Positions 32,528-41,694 of a DNA stretch of 64,000 bases are shown piece by piece. The translations under genes and the position numbers were made by a program. This DNA comes from Streptomyces shenzhenensis. Lineage in GTDB: Bacteria; Actinomycetota; Actinomycetes; Streptomycetales; Streptomycetaceae. Within the stretch, counting starts at the first letter, position 1; each line of letters opens with the position of its first letter. Below the pieces are notes generated by a model. The model saw only the letters and a list, made by a program, of their open reading frames with translations. It made no database searches and was not told the origin of the DNA. Location: NCBI RefSeq assembly GCF_003688995.1, contig NZ_PENI01000028.1, positions 62,001 to 126,000 of the forward strand, in the 5' to 3' direction.

Positions 32528-33459
32528 CCGAGGACGAGCGCGAACTCCTCGTCGAGAGGCGGGAGTTCGCGGCCGACGGCGTGCTGGCGCTCGCCCTGCG
32601 CCACCCGCTCGGCGAGCCGCTGCCGGCCTGGGAGCCGGGCGCCCACATCGATCTCGTCCTCGGCCGGGGGCTGGAGCGGCAGTACTCGCTGTGCGGTGAC
32701 CCGGCGGACCGCGGCACCTGGCGGATCGCGGTGCTGCGGGAACCCGCGGGCCGGGGCGGATCGGCCCGGGTGCACGACGCGTTGGGGCCGGGCGACAGGG
32801 TCCGGGTGCGCGGCCCGCGCAACCACTTCGCCCTGCGGCCCGCGCCCCGGTACCGGTTCATCGCGGGCGGCATCGGCATCACCCCGCTCCTGCCGATGCT
32901 GGCGGCGGCCGAGGCGGCGGGCGCGCAGTGGACGCTGCTGTACGGCGGCCGCACCCGGGCCGGCATGGCGTTCACCGGGGAACTGGCGCGCTACGGCGAC
33001 CGGGTGACCCTCGCACCGCAGGACGAGACGGGGCTGCTGGACCTGGGCCCGGTGCTGGACGCCCTGCCCGCGGGCACCCTCGTCTACTGCTGCGGTCCCG
33101 GCCCGCTGCTCGACGCGGTCGAGGCGCGCTGCCCGGCGGGCGCACTGCACCTGGAGCGGTTCCGGCCCACGGAGCGACGGGGTGGCGCGGACGGCGGGTT
33201 CGAGGTGGTGCTGGCGCGCAGCGGCCGGACGCTGACCGTCCGGCCCGGGGTCTCCGTGCTGGACGCCGTGCGCGCCTCGGGGACCGAGGTGCTGTACTCC
33301 TGCGCCGAGGGCACCTGCGGCACCTGCGAGACCGACGTCCTGGAGGGCACCCCGGACCACCGGGACTCGGTGCTCACGGACGCGGAGCGGGACGCGGGCG
33401 CAACCATGCTCATCTGTGTGTCCCGGTGCCGCGGGCGGCGGCTCGTGCTGGATCTGTAG
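32524..33459 (+). CDS. VanB-type flavin/[2Fe-2S] oxidoreductase
   Basis: 311 residues from ATG 32524. FAD/FMN-binding beta-barrel at the N-terminus (ERQYSLCGDP is the RxYSL flavin motif), NAD-binding middle (FIAGGIGITPLLPML, about 110-124), and a C-terminal plant-type ferredoxin domain with YSCAEGTCGTCETDV and a fourth Cys in LICVSRC. It passes electrons from NADH to the Rieske oxygenase two genes upstream. It belongs to the PDR/VanB (class IA reductase) group. Last gene of the three-gene cassette. Confidence 0.9.
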   Translation: MTEDERELLVERREFAADGVLALALRHPLGEPLPAWEPGAHIDLVLGRGLERQYSLCGDPADRGTWRIAVLREPAGRGGSARVHDALGPGDRVRVRGPRNHFALRPAPRYRFIAGGIGITPLLPMLAAAEAAGAQWTLLYGGRTRAGMAFTGELARYGDRVTLAPQDETGLLDLGPVLDALPAGTLVYCCGPGPLLDAVEARCPAGALHLERFRPTERRGGADGGFEVVLARSGRTLTVRPGVSVLDAVRASGTEVLYSCAEGTCGTCETDVLEGTPDHRDSVLTDAERDAGATMLICVSRCRGRRLVLDL

Positions 33460-33494
33460 GCCCCTCCGCCGCGCGGGTCAGGTCTCAGGAAGCA

Positions 33495-33523
33495 TTGACC
33501 CGGGCTTGCGCGGGCTCTACCTT
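33495..33523 (+). promoter_or_regulatory. Sigma-70-like (HrdB) promoter
   Basis: TTGACC (33495-33500), 17-base spacer, TACCTT (33518-33523), about 90 bases before the ABC solute-binding gene at 33615. The spacing and hexamers fit a vegetative Streptomyces promoter, so the importer may be transcribed separately from the oxygenase cassette. Confidence 0.55.
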
Positions 33524-33614
33524 CCGGCTGAGCACCTTGGAACCACGCGCCACTGTGCGCCCCGCGCACAGCCTGTCGGAACGCCGTCGCGCCGTTGTCT
33601 GCACAGGAGGAGCC

Positions 33615-34580
33615 ATGCGTCGTCCGCTCGTCGGCCTGGTGGCCGGAAGTCTGCTGGTCGCCGCGACGGCCTGTGGCTCGTCCGGCGGCTCCACGGACAA
33701 GGACACCTCGTCGGGCGGGACGACGACCGTCAAGGTCGGGATGATCCCCATCGTCGACGTCGCACCGGTCTATCTGGGGCAGCAGAAGGGCATCTACGCC
33801 GAACACGGTCTGAAGCTGTCCATGACGACCGCGCAGGGCGGCGCGGCGATCGTGCCGGGCGTGGTCAGCGGCCAGTTCCAGTTCGGCTTCTCCAACATGA
33901 CCTCCCTGATGATCGCCCAGTCGCAGAACGTCCCGGTGCAGGCGATCGCCAACGGCGTCGCCTCGACGGGCGTCCCGGGCAAGGACTTCGGCGCGATCGT
34001 GGTCGCGCGGGACAGCCCGATCCAGTCGGCCGGGGATCTCGTCGGCAAGAAGGTCGCCGTCAACACGCTGAAGAACATCAACGAGACCGCGGTGCGGGAG
34101 TCGGTGCGCAAGGCGGGCGGTGACCCGGACCGGGTGAACTTCGTCGAGCTGGCCTTCGACCAGATGCCGGCCGCCCTGGACGGCGGGCGGATCGACGCGG
34201 CCATGGTGGTCGAGCCCGCCCTCGCCACCGTGCTCGGCGACGGCGGCCGGCAGATCGCCTCCGCCATGGTGGACGTCGCGAAGAACCTCACCGTGGCGAT
34301 GTACTTCACCTCTGTTCCGTACGCGCGGCAGCACCCGGACGTCGTGCGGAAGTTCCAGCAGGCCACGGCCGAGTCCCTGGCCTATGCCGACGCCCATCCG
34401 GACGAGGTCCGGCAGACCGTCACCACGTACACCGAGATCCCGGCGGCGGTGCTGGCGAAGGTGACCCTGCCGAAGTGGCCGGCCCGGCCGAACCGCGCCT
34501 CGATCGAGGCACTGGAGCAACTCGGCGCGCGGGACGGGCTGTTCAAGACGGCCCCGGACCTGGACAAGCTGCTGCCGTGA
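33615..34580 (+). CDS. ABC importer solute-binding lipoprotein (SsuA/THI5-like)
   Basis: 321 residues. Signal peptide with lipobox VAATAC (Cys about residue 20). NMT1/SsuA-like domain: VKVGMIPIVDVAPVYLGQQK, then GLKLSMTTAQGGAAIVPGV, typical of nitrate/sulfonate/taurine/aromatic acid binding proteins. It captures the substrate outside the membrane for the permeases and ATPase that follow. AGGAGG lies 5 bases before ATG 33615. The stop overlaps the GTG of the first permease (GTGA). Confidence 0.85.
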   Translation: MRRPLVGLVAGSLLVAATACGSSGGSTDKDTSSGGTTTVKVGMIPIVDVAPVYLGQQKGIYAEHGLKLSMTTAQGGAAIVPGVVSGQFQFGFSNMTSLMIAQSQNVPVQAIANGVASTGVPGKDFGAIVVARDSPIQSAGDLVGKKVAVNTLKNINETAVRESVRKAGGDPDRVNFVELAFDQMPAALDGGRIDAAMVVEPALATVLGDGGRQIASAMVDVAKNLTVAMYFTSVPYARQHPDVVRKFQQATAESLAYADAHPDEVRQTVTTYTEIPAAVLAKVTLPKWPARPNRASIEALEQLGARDGLFKTAPDLDKLLP

Positions 34581-35359
34581 GGAGCGGACTCGGGGTGAAC
34601 GCGGCGCTCGGCGCGGCCGGGCTCGCGGCCTTCCTCGCCCTGGGCGAGGCGGTGCCGCGGCTCGGCCTGGTCAAGGAGGCGTACTTCCCGCCGACCAGCC
34701 GGATCGCCGTCGCGCTCGGGGACGAGGTGCGCGACGGCGCGTTCTGGTCGGCGCTCGGCGACACCCTCACCGGCTGGGCGCTGGGCCTGGTGATCGCCGT
34801 GGCCGCGGGGATCACGGCGGGCGTGGTCGTCTCCGTCGTCCCGTATCTGCGCGCGGCGACGGCCTCCACCATCGAGTTCCTGCGGCCCATCCCGTCGGTC
34901 GCGCTGATCCCGCTGGCCGTGCTGCTCCACGGCACCGGACTCCGCTCGGTCCTGCTGCTGGTGGTGTACGCCGCCTTCTGGCAGGTCCTCGTCCAGACCC
35001 TGTACGGCATCCAGGACGTCGACCCGGTCGCCGACGAGACGGCCCGCTCCTACGGCCTGGGCACCTGGGCGCGGATCCGGCATGTGCTGTGGCCGACCGC
35101 CCTGCCGTACGTGATGACCGGGGTGCGGCTCGCGGCCTCAGTGGCGCTGATCCTCGCCGTCACCGCCGAACTCGTCATCGGGGCGCCGGGGCTGGGCGCC
35201 CGGATCGCGGTCGCCCAGACCTCGCAGGCGGTGCCCGAGATGTACGCGCTGATCGTGGTCACCGGCCTGCTGGGGCTGCTCGTCAACGTGGGGGCGCGCA
35301 CCGTGGAGCGGCGGGCCCTGGCCTGGCATCAGTCGGTGCGCGGGGAGGTGGCGGTGTGA
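34577..35359 (+). CDS. ABC importer permease, SsuC-like (first)
   Basis: 260 residues from GTG 34577, overlapping the binding-protein stop. Five to six membrane segments; the EAA loop is seen as ADETARSYGLGTWARIRHV before a Pro (WPTALPYV), as in binding-protein-dependent inner membrane components. FLRPIPSVALIPLAVLLHG is typical of the SsuC/TauC/NrtB family. Its stop overlaps the GTG of a second, related permease, so the importer has a heteromeric membrane part rather than the usual homodimer. Confidence 0.85.
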   Translation: MRSGLGVNAALGAAGLAAFLALGEAVPRLGLVKEAYFPPTSRIAVALGDEVRDGAFWSALGDTLTGWALGLVIAVAAGITAGVVVSVVPYLRAATASTIEFLRPIPSVALIPLAVLLHGTGLRSVLLLVVYAAFWQVLVQTLYGIQDVDPVADETARSYGLGTWARIRHVLWPTALPYVMTGVRLAASVALILAVTAELVIGAPGLGARIAVAQTSQAVPEMYALIVVTGLLGLLVNVGARTVERRALAWHQSVRGEVAV

Positions 35360-36135
35360 GGCGGCTGCTGCTGCGGGTGTTCCTCGTCCTCGCCCTGCCC
35401 GTGCTGCTCCTGCTGGCCTGGTGGGTGGCGTCCGACGGCAGTACGCAGGTGTACTGGCCGCCGCTGCGGACGATCCTGCGGACCTTCCCGGACGTCTGGA
35501 CGGGTGAGCGGCTGCGGGCGGACGTGCTGCCCAGCGTGCTGCGGCTCCTGGCGGGCTATGGGACCGCGGCCGTCGCCGGTGTGGCGCTCGGCACGCTCAT
35601 CGGTTCCCACCGGCGGGTGCGGGCGGTGTGCGAGCCGGTCCTGGAGTTCCTGCGGGCGGTGCCGCCGCCGGTCCTCGTCCCGGTCATCATGCTGTTCGCG
35701 GGCATCGGCGACACCATGAAGATCGTGGTGATCGCGAGCGGCTGTGTGTGGCCGGTGCTGCTCAACACGGTGGAGGGCGTGCGCGCGGTGGACCCGGTGA
35801 TGCTGGACACGGCCCGCTGCTACGGCATCACAGGCCCGGCCCGGCTGCGCCATCTGGTGCTGCGCGGGGCGAGCCCGCAGATCTTCGCGGGGCTGCGCCA
35901 GGCGCTGTCCCTCGGCATCATCCTCATGGTCATCAGCGAGATGTTCGCGGCGAGCGACGGCATCGGCTTCACGATCGTCCAGTTCCAGCGTGGCTTCGCC
36001 ATCCCCGGCATGTGGACCGGGATCCTCGTCCTCGGTCTGCTCGGTTTCCTCCTGTCCGTCGTCTTCCGGTTAGTGGAGCGGCGGGTGCTCGACTGGTACC
36101 ACGGTCTGCGCGCCTCGGCCCGGCGCTCGCCGTGA
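35356..36135 (+). CDS. ABC importer permease, SsuC-like (second)
   Basis: 259 residues from GTG 35356 (GTGA overlap with the previous gene). The same fold as its neighbour: FLRAVPPPVLVPVIMLFAG and the EAA loop LDTARCYGITGPARLRHLVL followed by GASPQIFAGLRQA. Together with the first permease it makes the channel. Two different SsuC-type permeases in one operon are less common than one and occur in some phthalate/thiamine-precursor type importers. Confidence 0.85.
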   Translation: MRRLLLRVFLVLALPVLLLLAWWVASDGSTQVYWPPLRTILRTFPDVWTGERLRADVLPSVLRLLAGYGTAAVAGVALGTLIGSHRRVRAVCEPVLEFLRAVPPPVLVPVIMLFAGIGDTMKIVVIASGCVWPVLLNTVEGVRAVDPVMLDTARCYGITGPARLRHLVLRGASPQIFAGLRQALSLGIILMVISEMFAASDGIGFTIVQFQRGFAIPGMWTGILVLGLLGFLLSVVFRLVERRVLDWYHGLRASARRSP

Positions 36136-36154
36136 CTTCACGAAGGGGCGGTCC

Positions 36155-36964
36155 ATGCTCGACGTACGCGGTCTCCGCAAGGTCTACGAGGGCTCCGGGC
36201 GCCGGGTGGAGGCGGTGCGGGACCTCAGCCTCACCGTGGAGGCGGGTGAACTCGTCTGTCTCGTCGGCCCGTCGGGCTGCGGCAAGACCACCCTGTTGAA
36301 GTGCGTGGGCGGGCTGCTGACGGCCACGGCAGGCGAGGTGCTGCTGGAGGGGCGGCGGGTGACGGGGCCGCCGCCCGGGATGGCGTTCGTGTTCCAGGAG
36401 TACGGGCGCAGCCTGTTCCCCTGGCTGCGGGTGGGCGCCAACGTCGAACTGCCCCTGAAGCAGAAGGGCCTGGCCGGGGCGCGGCGCCGGGAGCTGGTCG
36501 CGGACGCGTTGGAGTCGGTGGGGCTCGCGGACGCGGCCGGGGCGTATCCGTGGCAGCTGTCGGGCGGGATGCAGCAGCGGGTCGCGATCGCCCGCGCGCT
36601 GGCCTACGAGCCCCGGGTCCTGCTGATGGACGAGCCGTTCGCCGCGGTCGACGCCCAGACCCGGGCCGATCTGGAGGATCTGGTGCGCGGGCTGTGGCGG
36701 GAGCGCGGGATGACGATCCTGTTCGTCACGCACGACATCGACGAGGCCGTGTACCTGGGTGAGCGGGTGGTGGTTCTGTCGGCGTCGCCGACGGTCGTAC
36801 GGGAGCAGCTGAAGGTCGATCTGCCGGCGTCCCGGGACCAGTTGCACACCCGGGTGGCCCCGCGCTTCGCCGAGCTGCGGACCCATGTGTACGAGCAGAT
36901 CCAGGCGGCGAAGCGCGGGGCACCGGCCCGTGTCACGGCGTCAGATAGGCCTCCACCTCACTGA
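36155..36964 (+). CDS. ABC importer ATPase, SsuB/TauB-like
   Basis: 269 residues. Walker A GPSGCGKTTLL (about 40-50), Q-loop FVFQEYGRSLFPWL, signature LSGGMQQRVAIARAL, Walker B VLLMDEPFAAVDAQTR and H-loop FVTHDIDEAV. It powers the importer encoded just upstream. The gene's last 32 bases overlap, tail to tail, the 3' end of the minus-strand beta-helix enzyme gene. With the oxygenase cassette upstream the whole set suggests uptake and first oxidation of an aromatic compound. Confidence 0.9.
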   Translation: MLDVRGLRKVYEGSGRRVEAVRDLSLTVEAGELVCLVGPSGCGKTTLLKCVGGLLTATAGEVLLEGRRVTGPPPGMAFVFQEYGRSLFPWLRVGANVELPLKQKGLAGARRRELVADALESVGLADAAGAYPWQLSGGMQQRVAIARALAYEPRVLLMDEPFAAVDAQTRADLEDLVRGLWRERGMTILFVTHDIDEAVYLGERVVVLSASPTVVREQLKVDLPASRDQLHTRVAPRFAELRTHVYEQIQAAKRGAPARVTASDRPPPH

Positions 36965-39110
36965 ACTGACCTGCGGGCCAGCCGGTGTTGGCGCTGACGG
37001 TCAGCCGCAGGTGGCGCAGGCTGGTGCCGCTTGGCAGGGAGACGGTGGCCGTGTTGCCGGTGGCCGGGTCGAAGCGGTAGCCCTGTGCGCCGACCACCGT
37101 GGTGTAGTTCTGGCCGTCGGTGCTGCCGAGCACGGTGATGGTCTGGGTGCGTGCGCCCCAGGCCGTGGACGGCGGCAGCTTCAGCACCAGGCGGCGCACC
37201 GCCTCGGCGGAGCCGAGGTCGACCGTCAGGGACTGCGGGAAGGCGTTGTTGGCCGACTCCCAGTAGCTGTCGGCATCGCCGTCCACCGCCTTGCCGGGTG
37301 TGTAGACGTCCACGGAGCCGGTGGCGTCGGCGGGGCGGCCCTTGGCCAGGTTGCGGGCCGGGTCGGGGTCCGGGTTGCCCTGGCCCGGCTGGGGCCAGCT
37401 GGCGCAGTCCGACCAGGTGCTGTTCCAGCCGGAGTTGCCGCCGCCGTCGGTGAGGGTGAAGGAGCCGGACCCGGCCGGGTAGGGGCAGTTGTAGAGGCCG
37501 GCGGCGCCCACCGCGGTGGCGGTGACGTTGCGGAAGGTGGCGGCGCCCTGGGCCTCGGCCTGGACGACGACGGTTCCGGTGTTGCGCACCGTCGCGCCGT
37601 CCACGGTGACGTTCCGGACCGGGTGGCCCTGGCCGCCGCCGGAGACGAACTCGAAGGCGCTGTAGGGGCTGTCGGTGATGGTGGTGTCGGTGATGGCGAC
37701 GGTCGCGTTGATGGCGCTGTCGTACGAGTCGACGCGCAGCGCGCCCATCGGGTGGTTCCAGTTGGGGTTCATGGCGCCGGTGCGCACGAGGGTGTTGCCG
37801 TCGACGGTGATGGTGCCGGCCAGCGGGGAGAAGGGGTCGAGGAACTTCTGGTTGGAGATCGCGATGCCGCTGCCGAGGGCGTTGGTGTCGGAGATCAGGT
37901 TGTTCTTCACGGCGATGTCCGTGCCGCCGTAGACGGCGATGCCGTTGGCGAGGTTGGGCTGGGAGATGGTGTTGTTCTCGAAGCTGCTGTCGGTGTCCGG
38001 CGCGTACAGCGACCACATGGCGAGCGCGTCGTCGCCCTGGTTGCGCAGGAAGTTGTTGCGGACCCGGACACCCCTGGCGTTGCCGTTGAGGTTGAGGCCG
38101 TCGGCGGTGGTGTCGAGGATGCGGTTGTTCTCGACGACCAGGTTGTCGTTGGTGCCCATCAGCCAGAGGCCGACCTTGACGTGCTGGATCCACATGCCGG
38201 ACACCGAACTGTTCGGCCCCAGCGACCCGTTGACGAAGTTGTCGGGGCTGGAGTCGACGCGTTCGGTGACCTCGCCGATGACCGCGAAGTCCTTGATGTG
38301 GACGTTTCCCGAGGAGCTGGACTGGTCGATGAAGCGGGAGGTGTGCAGGACGGAGTGCCAGCTGCCGGCGCCCTGGAGGGTCACGTTCTGCACGCCGCCG
38401 AGCGACGAGGTCAGCCGGTAGTCGCCCGGCGGGATCCAGACCACTCCGCCCTGCGCGGCGGCGATGGCGTCCCGGAAGGCCTGGGTGGAGTCGCCGTTGC
38501 CGCTGGGGTCGGCGCCCTTGGAGGTGACGGAGACCGACCCGGCGGGCTGGGTGGCCGCGGCGGCCACCTGCTCGAAGTCGGCGACGTCCACGGTGACCTG
38601 GGTGCCCGTCGACTGGAAGGCGATCGTGTCGCCCGCCTGTACGTTCTGGCCGAGCAGGAGGCGGGCGTTGTCGAAGAAGTGGTGGGTCCTGGCGCCCGGG
38701 ATCCAGCCGGTGTCGACGTAGGAGTACTTGGCGGTGACCGTGAGGGTCTTCGCCAGTCTCTGCCCGTTGACGTACACGTCGAGGGTGCCGGACTGGCCGT
38801 CCGGGACGCTGTAGGCGACGTTCACCGCGTTGGCCGCGCGCGGCACGGTGAACTCGACGCGCTGGCCCGAGGTGAGCCGGACGGCCTGACGTCCGGAGGC
38901 CTCGGAGGCGAGGGTGCCCTGGGTGTGGTCAGGGCCGATCCTGGTGCCGGTGGTGGTCGCCGACTCGGCCTCGATCGAGGTGAAGGGCAGGGTGGCGCCC
39001 GCCGCCGCGTGCGCGGACGGCGCGAGGGTGACGAGCATGCCGGCCGCGAGGGCGACGGCCGCGCCGATGGCTGGCATGCGCCTGACAGATCTGCGGGTGC
39101 TGCTGAGCAT
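36933..39110 (-). CDS. Secreted beta-helix glycosidase, probable GH87 alpha-1,3-glucanase
   Basis: 725 residues. Signal peptide to about residue 36 (ends SAHAAA). Residues 42-185 are a CBM35/CBM6-like carbohydrate-binding module (SIEAESATTTGTRIG; YSYVDTGWIPG). Residues 192-560 are a right-handed parallel beta-helix opening with VTSKGADPSGNGDSTQAFRD. D337 with the pair D360-D361 has exactly the spacing (23, 24) of the catalytic Asp triad I recall for GH87 mycodextranase/alpha-1,3-glucanase. Residues about 590-725 form an F5/8 type C (discoidin) module. It would cut extracellular alpha-1,3-glucan into oligosaccharides for the transporter coded upstream. Dextranase (GH49) is the main alternative. 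Confidence 0.7.
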   Translation of the reverse strand: MLSSTRRSVRRMPAIGAAVALAAGMLVTLAPSAHAAAGATLPFTSIEAESATTTGTRIGPDHTQGTLASEASGRQAVRLTSGQRVEFTVPRAANAVNVAYSVPDGQSGTLDVYVNGQRLAKTLTVTAKYSYVDTGWIPGARTHHFFDNARLLLGQNVQAGDTIAFQSTGTQVTVDVADFEQVAAAATQPAGSVSVTSKGADPSGNGDSTQAFRDAIAAAQGGVVWIPPGDYRLTSSLGGVQNVTLQGAGSWHSVLHTSRFIDQSSSSGNVHIKDFAVIGEVTERVDSSPDNFVNGSLGPNSSVSGMWIQHVKVGLWLMGTNDNLVVENNRILDTTADGLNLNGNARGVRVRNNFLRNQGDDALAMWSLYAPDTDSSFENNTISQPNLANGIAVYGGTDIAVKNNLISDTNALGSGIAISNQKFLDPFSPLAGTITVDGNTLVRTGAMNPNWNHPMGALRVDSYDSAINATVAITDTTITDSPYSAFEFVSGGGQGHPVRNVTVDGATVRNTGTVVVQAEAQGAATFRNVTATAVGAAGLYNCPYPAGSGSFTLTDGGGNSGWNSTWSDCASWPQPGQGNPDPDPARNLAKGRPADATGSVDVYTPGKAVDGDADSYWESANNAFPQSLTVDLGSAEAVRRLVLKLPPSTAWGARTQTITVLGSTDGQNYTTVVGAQGYRFDPATGNTATVSLPSGTSLRHLRLTVSANTGWPAGQFSEVEAYLTP

Positions 39111-39166
39111 GTGCTGATCCCTTCGTGGTGGGGGTGCGGGGATAGCAGGGGTGGTGCGGCGGCGGT

Positions 39167-40789
39167 TCAGGCGCGCAGCCAGGCCGCCGTGTCCTGGGGC
39201 AGCCGGCCCGCGTCGTCCAGGGGGCCGCTGCTGAGCAGGAGTTCACTGTGCGCGGGGAGGCCGACGGGGGCCGCGGCGAGGTTCACCACACAGCCGGCGC
39301 CCCGCGCGCGGGTGAAGGCGAGCACGCCCTCGGGGGCGGGCAGCCAGGTCAGCGGGCCGTCGCCGAAGGCGGCACGCAGCCGGATCGCCGCGCGGTAGAG
39401 GGCGAGCATCGAGCCGGGGTCCTCCGCCTGTACGTCGGCCGCGTAGTCCGCCCAGCCGGCCGGCTGCGGCAGCCACGGTTCCTCACGGGAGCCGAAACCG
39501 GCGTACGGCGCCTCGGCCACCCAGGGCAGCGGGACCCGGCAGCCGTCCCGGCCGGGGTCGGTGCCGCCCGAACGGGAGTACATCGGGTCCTGGATGCGGT
39601 CGACGGGGATGTCCGCCTCGGGCAGGCCGAGTTCCTCGCCCTGGTAGACGTAGACCGCGCCGGGCAGGGCCAGGGACAGCAGGGCGGCGGCGCGGGCGCG
39701 CCGGGTGCCGAGCGCGAGGTCGGTCGGGGTGCCGAAGGCCTTGGCGGCGAAGTCGAAGCCGGTGTCCGCGCGGCCGTAGCGGGTGACGGTGCGGGTCACG
39801 TCGTGGTTGCACAGCACCCAGGTGGCGGGGGCGCCCACCGGGGCGTGCTCGGCGAGCGTCGTGTCGATCGAGGCCCGCAGCCGTCCGGCGTCCCAGGGGC
39901 AGGACAGGAAGGAGAAATTGAAGGCGGTGTGGAGCTCGTCGGGGCGCAGGTAGCGGGCGAAGCGCTCGGGGTCGGGCAGCCACACCTCGCCGACGAAGAC
40001 GCCGTCGTAGGCGTCGGCCACGGACCGCCAGGAGCGGTAGATGTCGTGGAGTTCGTCGCGGTCGACGAACGGGTTGGGGTCCCGACCGGGCACGAAATCC
40101 GGCAGCGCGGGGTCCTTGGCGAGCAAGGCGGCCGAGTCGATGCGGACGCCCGCGACTCCGCGCTCGAACCAGAAGCGCAGGATGTCCTCGTGTTCCTGAC
40201 GGACCACCGGATGGGCCCAGTTGAGGTCGGGCTGCTCGGGCGTGAACAGGTGCAGGTACCAGTCGCCGTCGGCCAGCCGGGTCCACACGGGCTCGGTGGA
40301 GCCGACGAACTGCGACGGCCAGTCGTTGGGCGGGAGTTCACCGTGCTCTCCCCCAAGCTCTCCCCGCCGTCCGGGCCGGAAGTGGAACAGCTCGCGCTCG
40401 GGGCTGCCGGGACCGGCGGCGAGCGCGGCCCGGAACCAGGGGTGCTGGTCGGAGACATGGTTCGGTACGACGTCGACGATGGTGCGGATGCCCAGTTCCC
40501 GGGCCTCCGCGATCAGTTTCTCCGCCTCCGCGAGGGTCCCGAAGGCCGGGTCGACGGCCCGGTAGTCGGCGACGTCGTAGCCGCCGTCCTTCATCGGTGA
40601 CAGGTACCACGGGTTGAACCACAGTGCGTCCACGCCGAGTTCGGCGAGGTAGGGGAGCTTCGCGCGGACGCCCGCGAGGTCGCCGGTGCCGTCCCCGTCG
40701 CCGTCCGCGAAACTGCGCACGTAGACCTGGTAGATGACGGCGGTGCGCCACCAGTCGGTCTGCTCGCGGGCATGGGTGGGCTCTCCCAC
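39167..40789 (-). CDS. GH13 alpha-glucosidase (oligo-alpha-glucosidase type)
   Basis: 540 residues from GTG 40789 (AGAAAGG ribosome site); a longer frame upstream only shadows the permease gene. No signal peptide, so cytoplasmic. GH13 motifs: DVVPNH (about 106-111), GVRIDSA with nucleophile D218, VFVGEVW with acid E268, and LCNHD with D330. The set fits alpha-glucosidases that split short alpha-linked glucans. Coded between the sugar permeases and the secreted beta-helix enzyme, it likely hydrolyses the imported alpha-oligosaccharides to glucose. Confidence 0.88.
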   Translation of the reverse strand: MGEPTHAREQTDWWRTAVIYQVYVRSFADGDGDGTGDLAGVRAKLPYLAELGVDALWFNPWYLSPMKDGGYDVADYRAVDPAFGTLAEAEKLIAEARELGIRTIVDVVPNHVSDQHPWFRAALAAGPGSPERELFHFRPGRRGELGGEHGELPPNDWPSQFVGSTEPVWTRLADGDWYLHLFTPEQPDLNWAHPVVRQEHEDILRFWFERGVAGVRIDSAALLAKDPALPDFVPGRDPNPFVDRDELHDIYRSWRSVADAYDGVFVGEVWLPDPERFARYLRPDELHTAFNFSFLSCPWDAGRLRASIDTTLAEHAPVGAPATWVLCNHDVTRTVTRYGRADTGFDFAAKAFGTPTDLALGTRRARAAALLSLALPGAVYVYQGEELGLPEADIPVDRIQDPMYSRSGGTDPGRDGCRVPLPWVAEAPYAGFGSREEPWLPQPAGWADYAADVQAEDPGSMLALYRAAIRLRAAFGDGPLTWLPAPEGVLAFTRARGAGCVVNLAAAPVGLPAHSELLLSSGPLDDAGRLPQDTAAWLRA

Positions 40790-40818
40790 AATGCGTGCCT
40801 TTCTGTCGAGGGGCCGGG

Positions 40819-41694
40819 TCAGCCCTTGGCGCTGCCGGCGCTGATCCCGGCGATGATGTGCCGCTGGAAGACGAGGAACAGGGCGACCATCGGGATGCTG
40901 GCGATCACCATGGCCGCGATCAGCACGGTCAGCTGGATGTTCGCCGACAGCTGGACCAGGGCCACGCTGATCGGCTGCTTGTCGGTGTCGGAGAAGACCA
41001 TCAGCGGCCACAGGAAGTCCTGCCACACGGCGACCAGCGCGAAGATCGAGACCACGCCGAGGACCGGCCGGGACATGGGCAGCACGATCGACCACAGGAT
41101 GCGCAGCTTTCCCGCGCCGTCGATCTCGGCGGCCTCCAGCACGTCCCGCGGGAGCTGGTCGAAGAACCGCTTGAGGAGGTAGAGGTTGAAGGCGTTGGCG
41201 ACGGCCGGCAGCCAGATCGCGAGCGGGTCGTTGAGCAGGTTCGTGTGGATCAGCGGCAGATCGGCGACCGTCAGGTACTTCGGTACGACCAGGGCCTGGG
41301 CCGGGACCATCAGGGTGGCCAGGATGCCGCCGAGGACCACCTTGCCGAAGGCGGGTCGCAGCCTGGACAGGGCGTAGGCGGCGGCCGTGCACAGCACCAG
41401 CTGGAACGCCCAGGCTCCGGCGGCCTGCACCACCGTGTTCCACAGGTGCCGCGGGAGCTGCATGAGGTCCCAGGCGTCGGTGAAGCCGTCGGTGTGCCAG
41501 CGCTCCGGGACGAGGGTGGGCGGGGTCCGCGCCACCTCGTCCGGCGACTTCATCGCGCCGGTCACCATCCAGTAGACCGGGAAGAGGAAGGCGAGCGCGA
41601 AGAGCAGGACGACACCGGTGAACACGGTCCAGTAGGCGGCCTTGCCGCGCGGGCGTGCCAGGACGGACGGGGAGACGAGGGTCCGGGTGCTCAT
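40819..41694 (-). CDS. Sugar ABC permease, MalG-like
   Basis: 291 residues; ATG 41694 overlaps the TGA of the MalF-like gene. Six membrane segments; the EAA loop is LEAAEIDGAGKLRILWSIVL followed by PMSRPVLG, and the stretch MVPAQALVVPKYL is typical of carbohydrate uptake transporter 1 (CUT1) permeases. It pairs with the gene upstream. No ATPase is encoded in the locus; Streptomyces CUT1 importers commonly share the MsiK ATPase coded elsewhere. Confidence 0.88.
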   Translation of the reverse strand: MSTRTLVSPSVLARPRGKAAYWTVFTGVVLLFALAFLFPVYWMVTGAMKSPDEVARTPPTLVPERWHTDGFTDAWDLMQLPRHLWNTVVQAAGAWAFQLVLCTAAAYALSRLRPAFGKVVLGGILATLMVPAQALVVPKYLTVADLPLIHTNLLNDPLAIWLPAVANAFNLYLLKRFFDQLPRDVLEAAEIDGAGKLRILWSIVLPMSRPVLGVVSIFALVAVWQDFLWPLMVFSDTDKQPISVALVQLSANIQLTVLIAAMVIASIPMVALFLVFQRHIIAGISAGSAKG

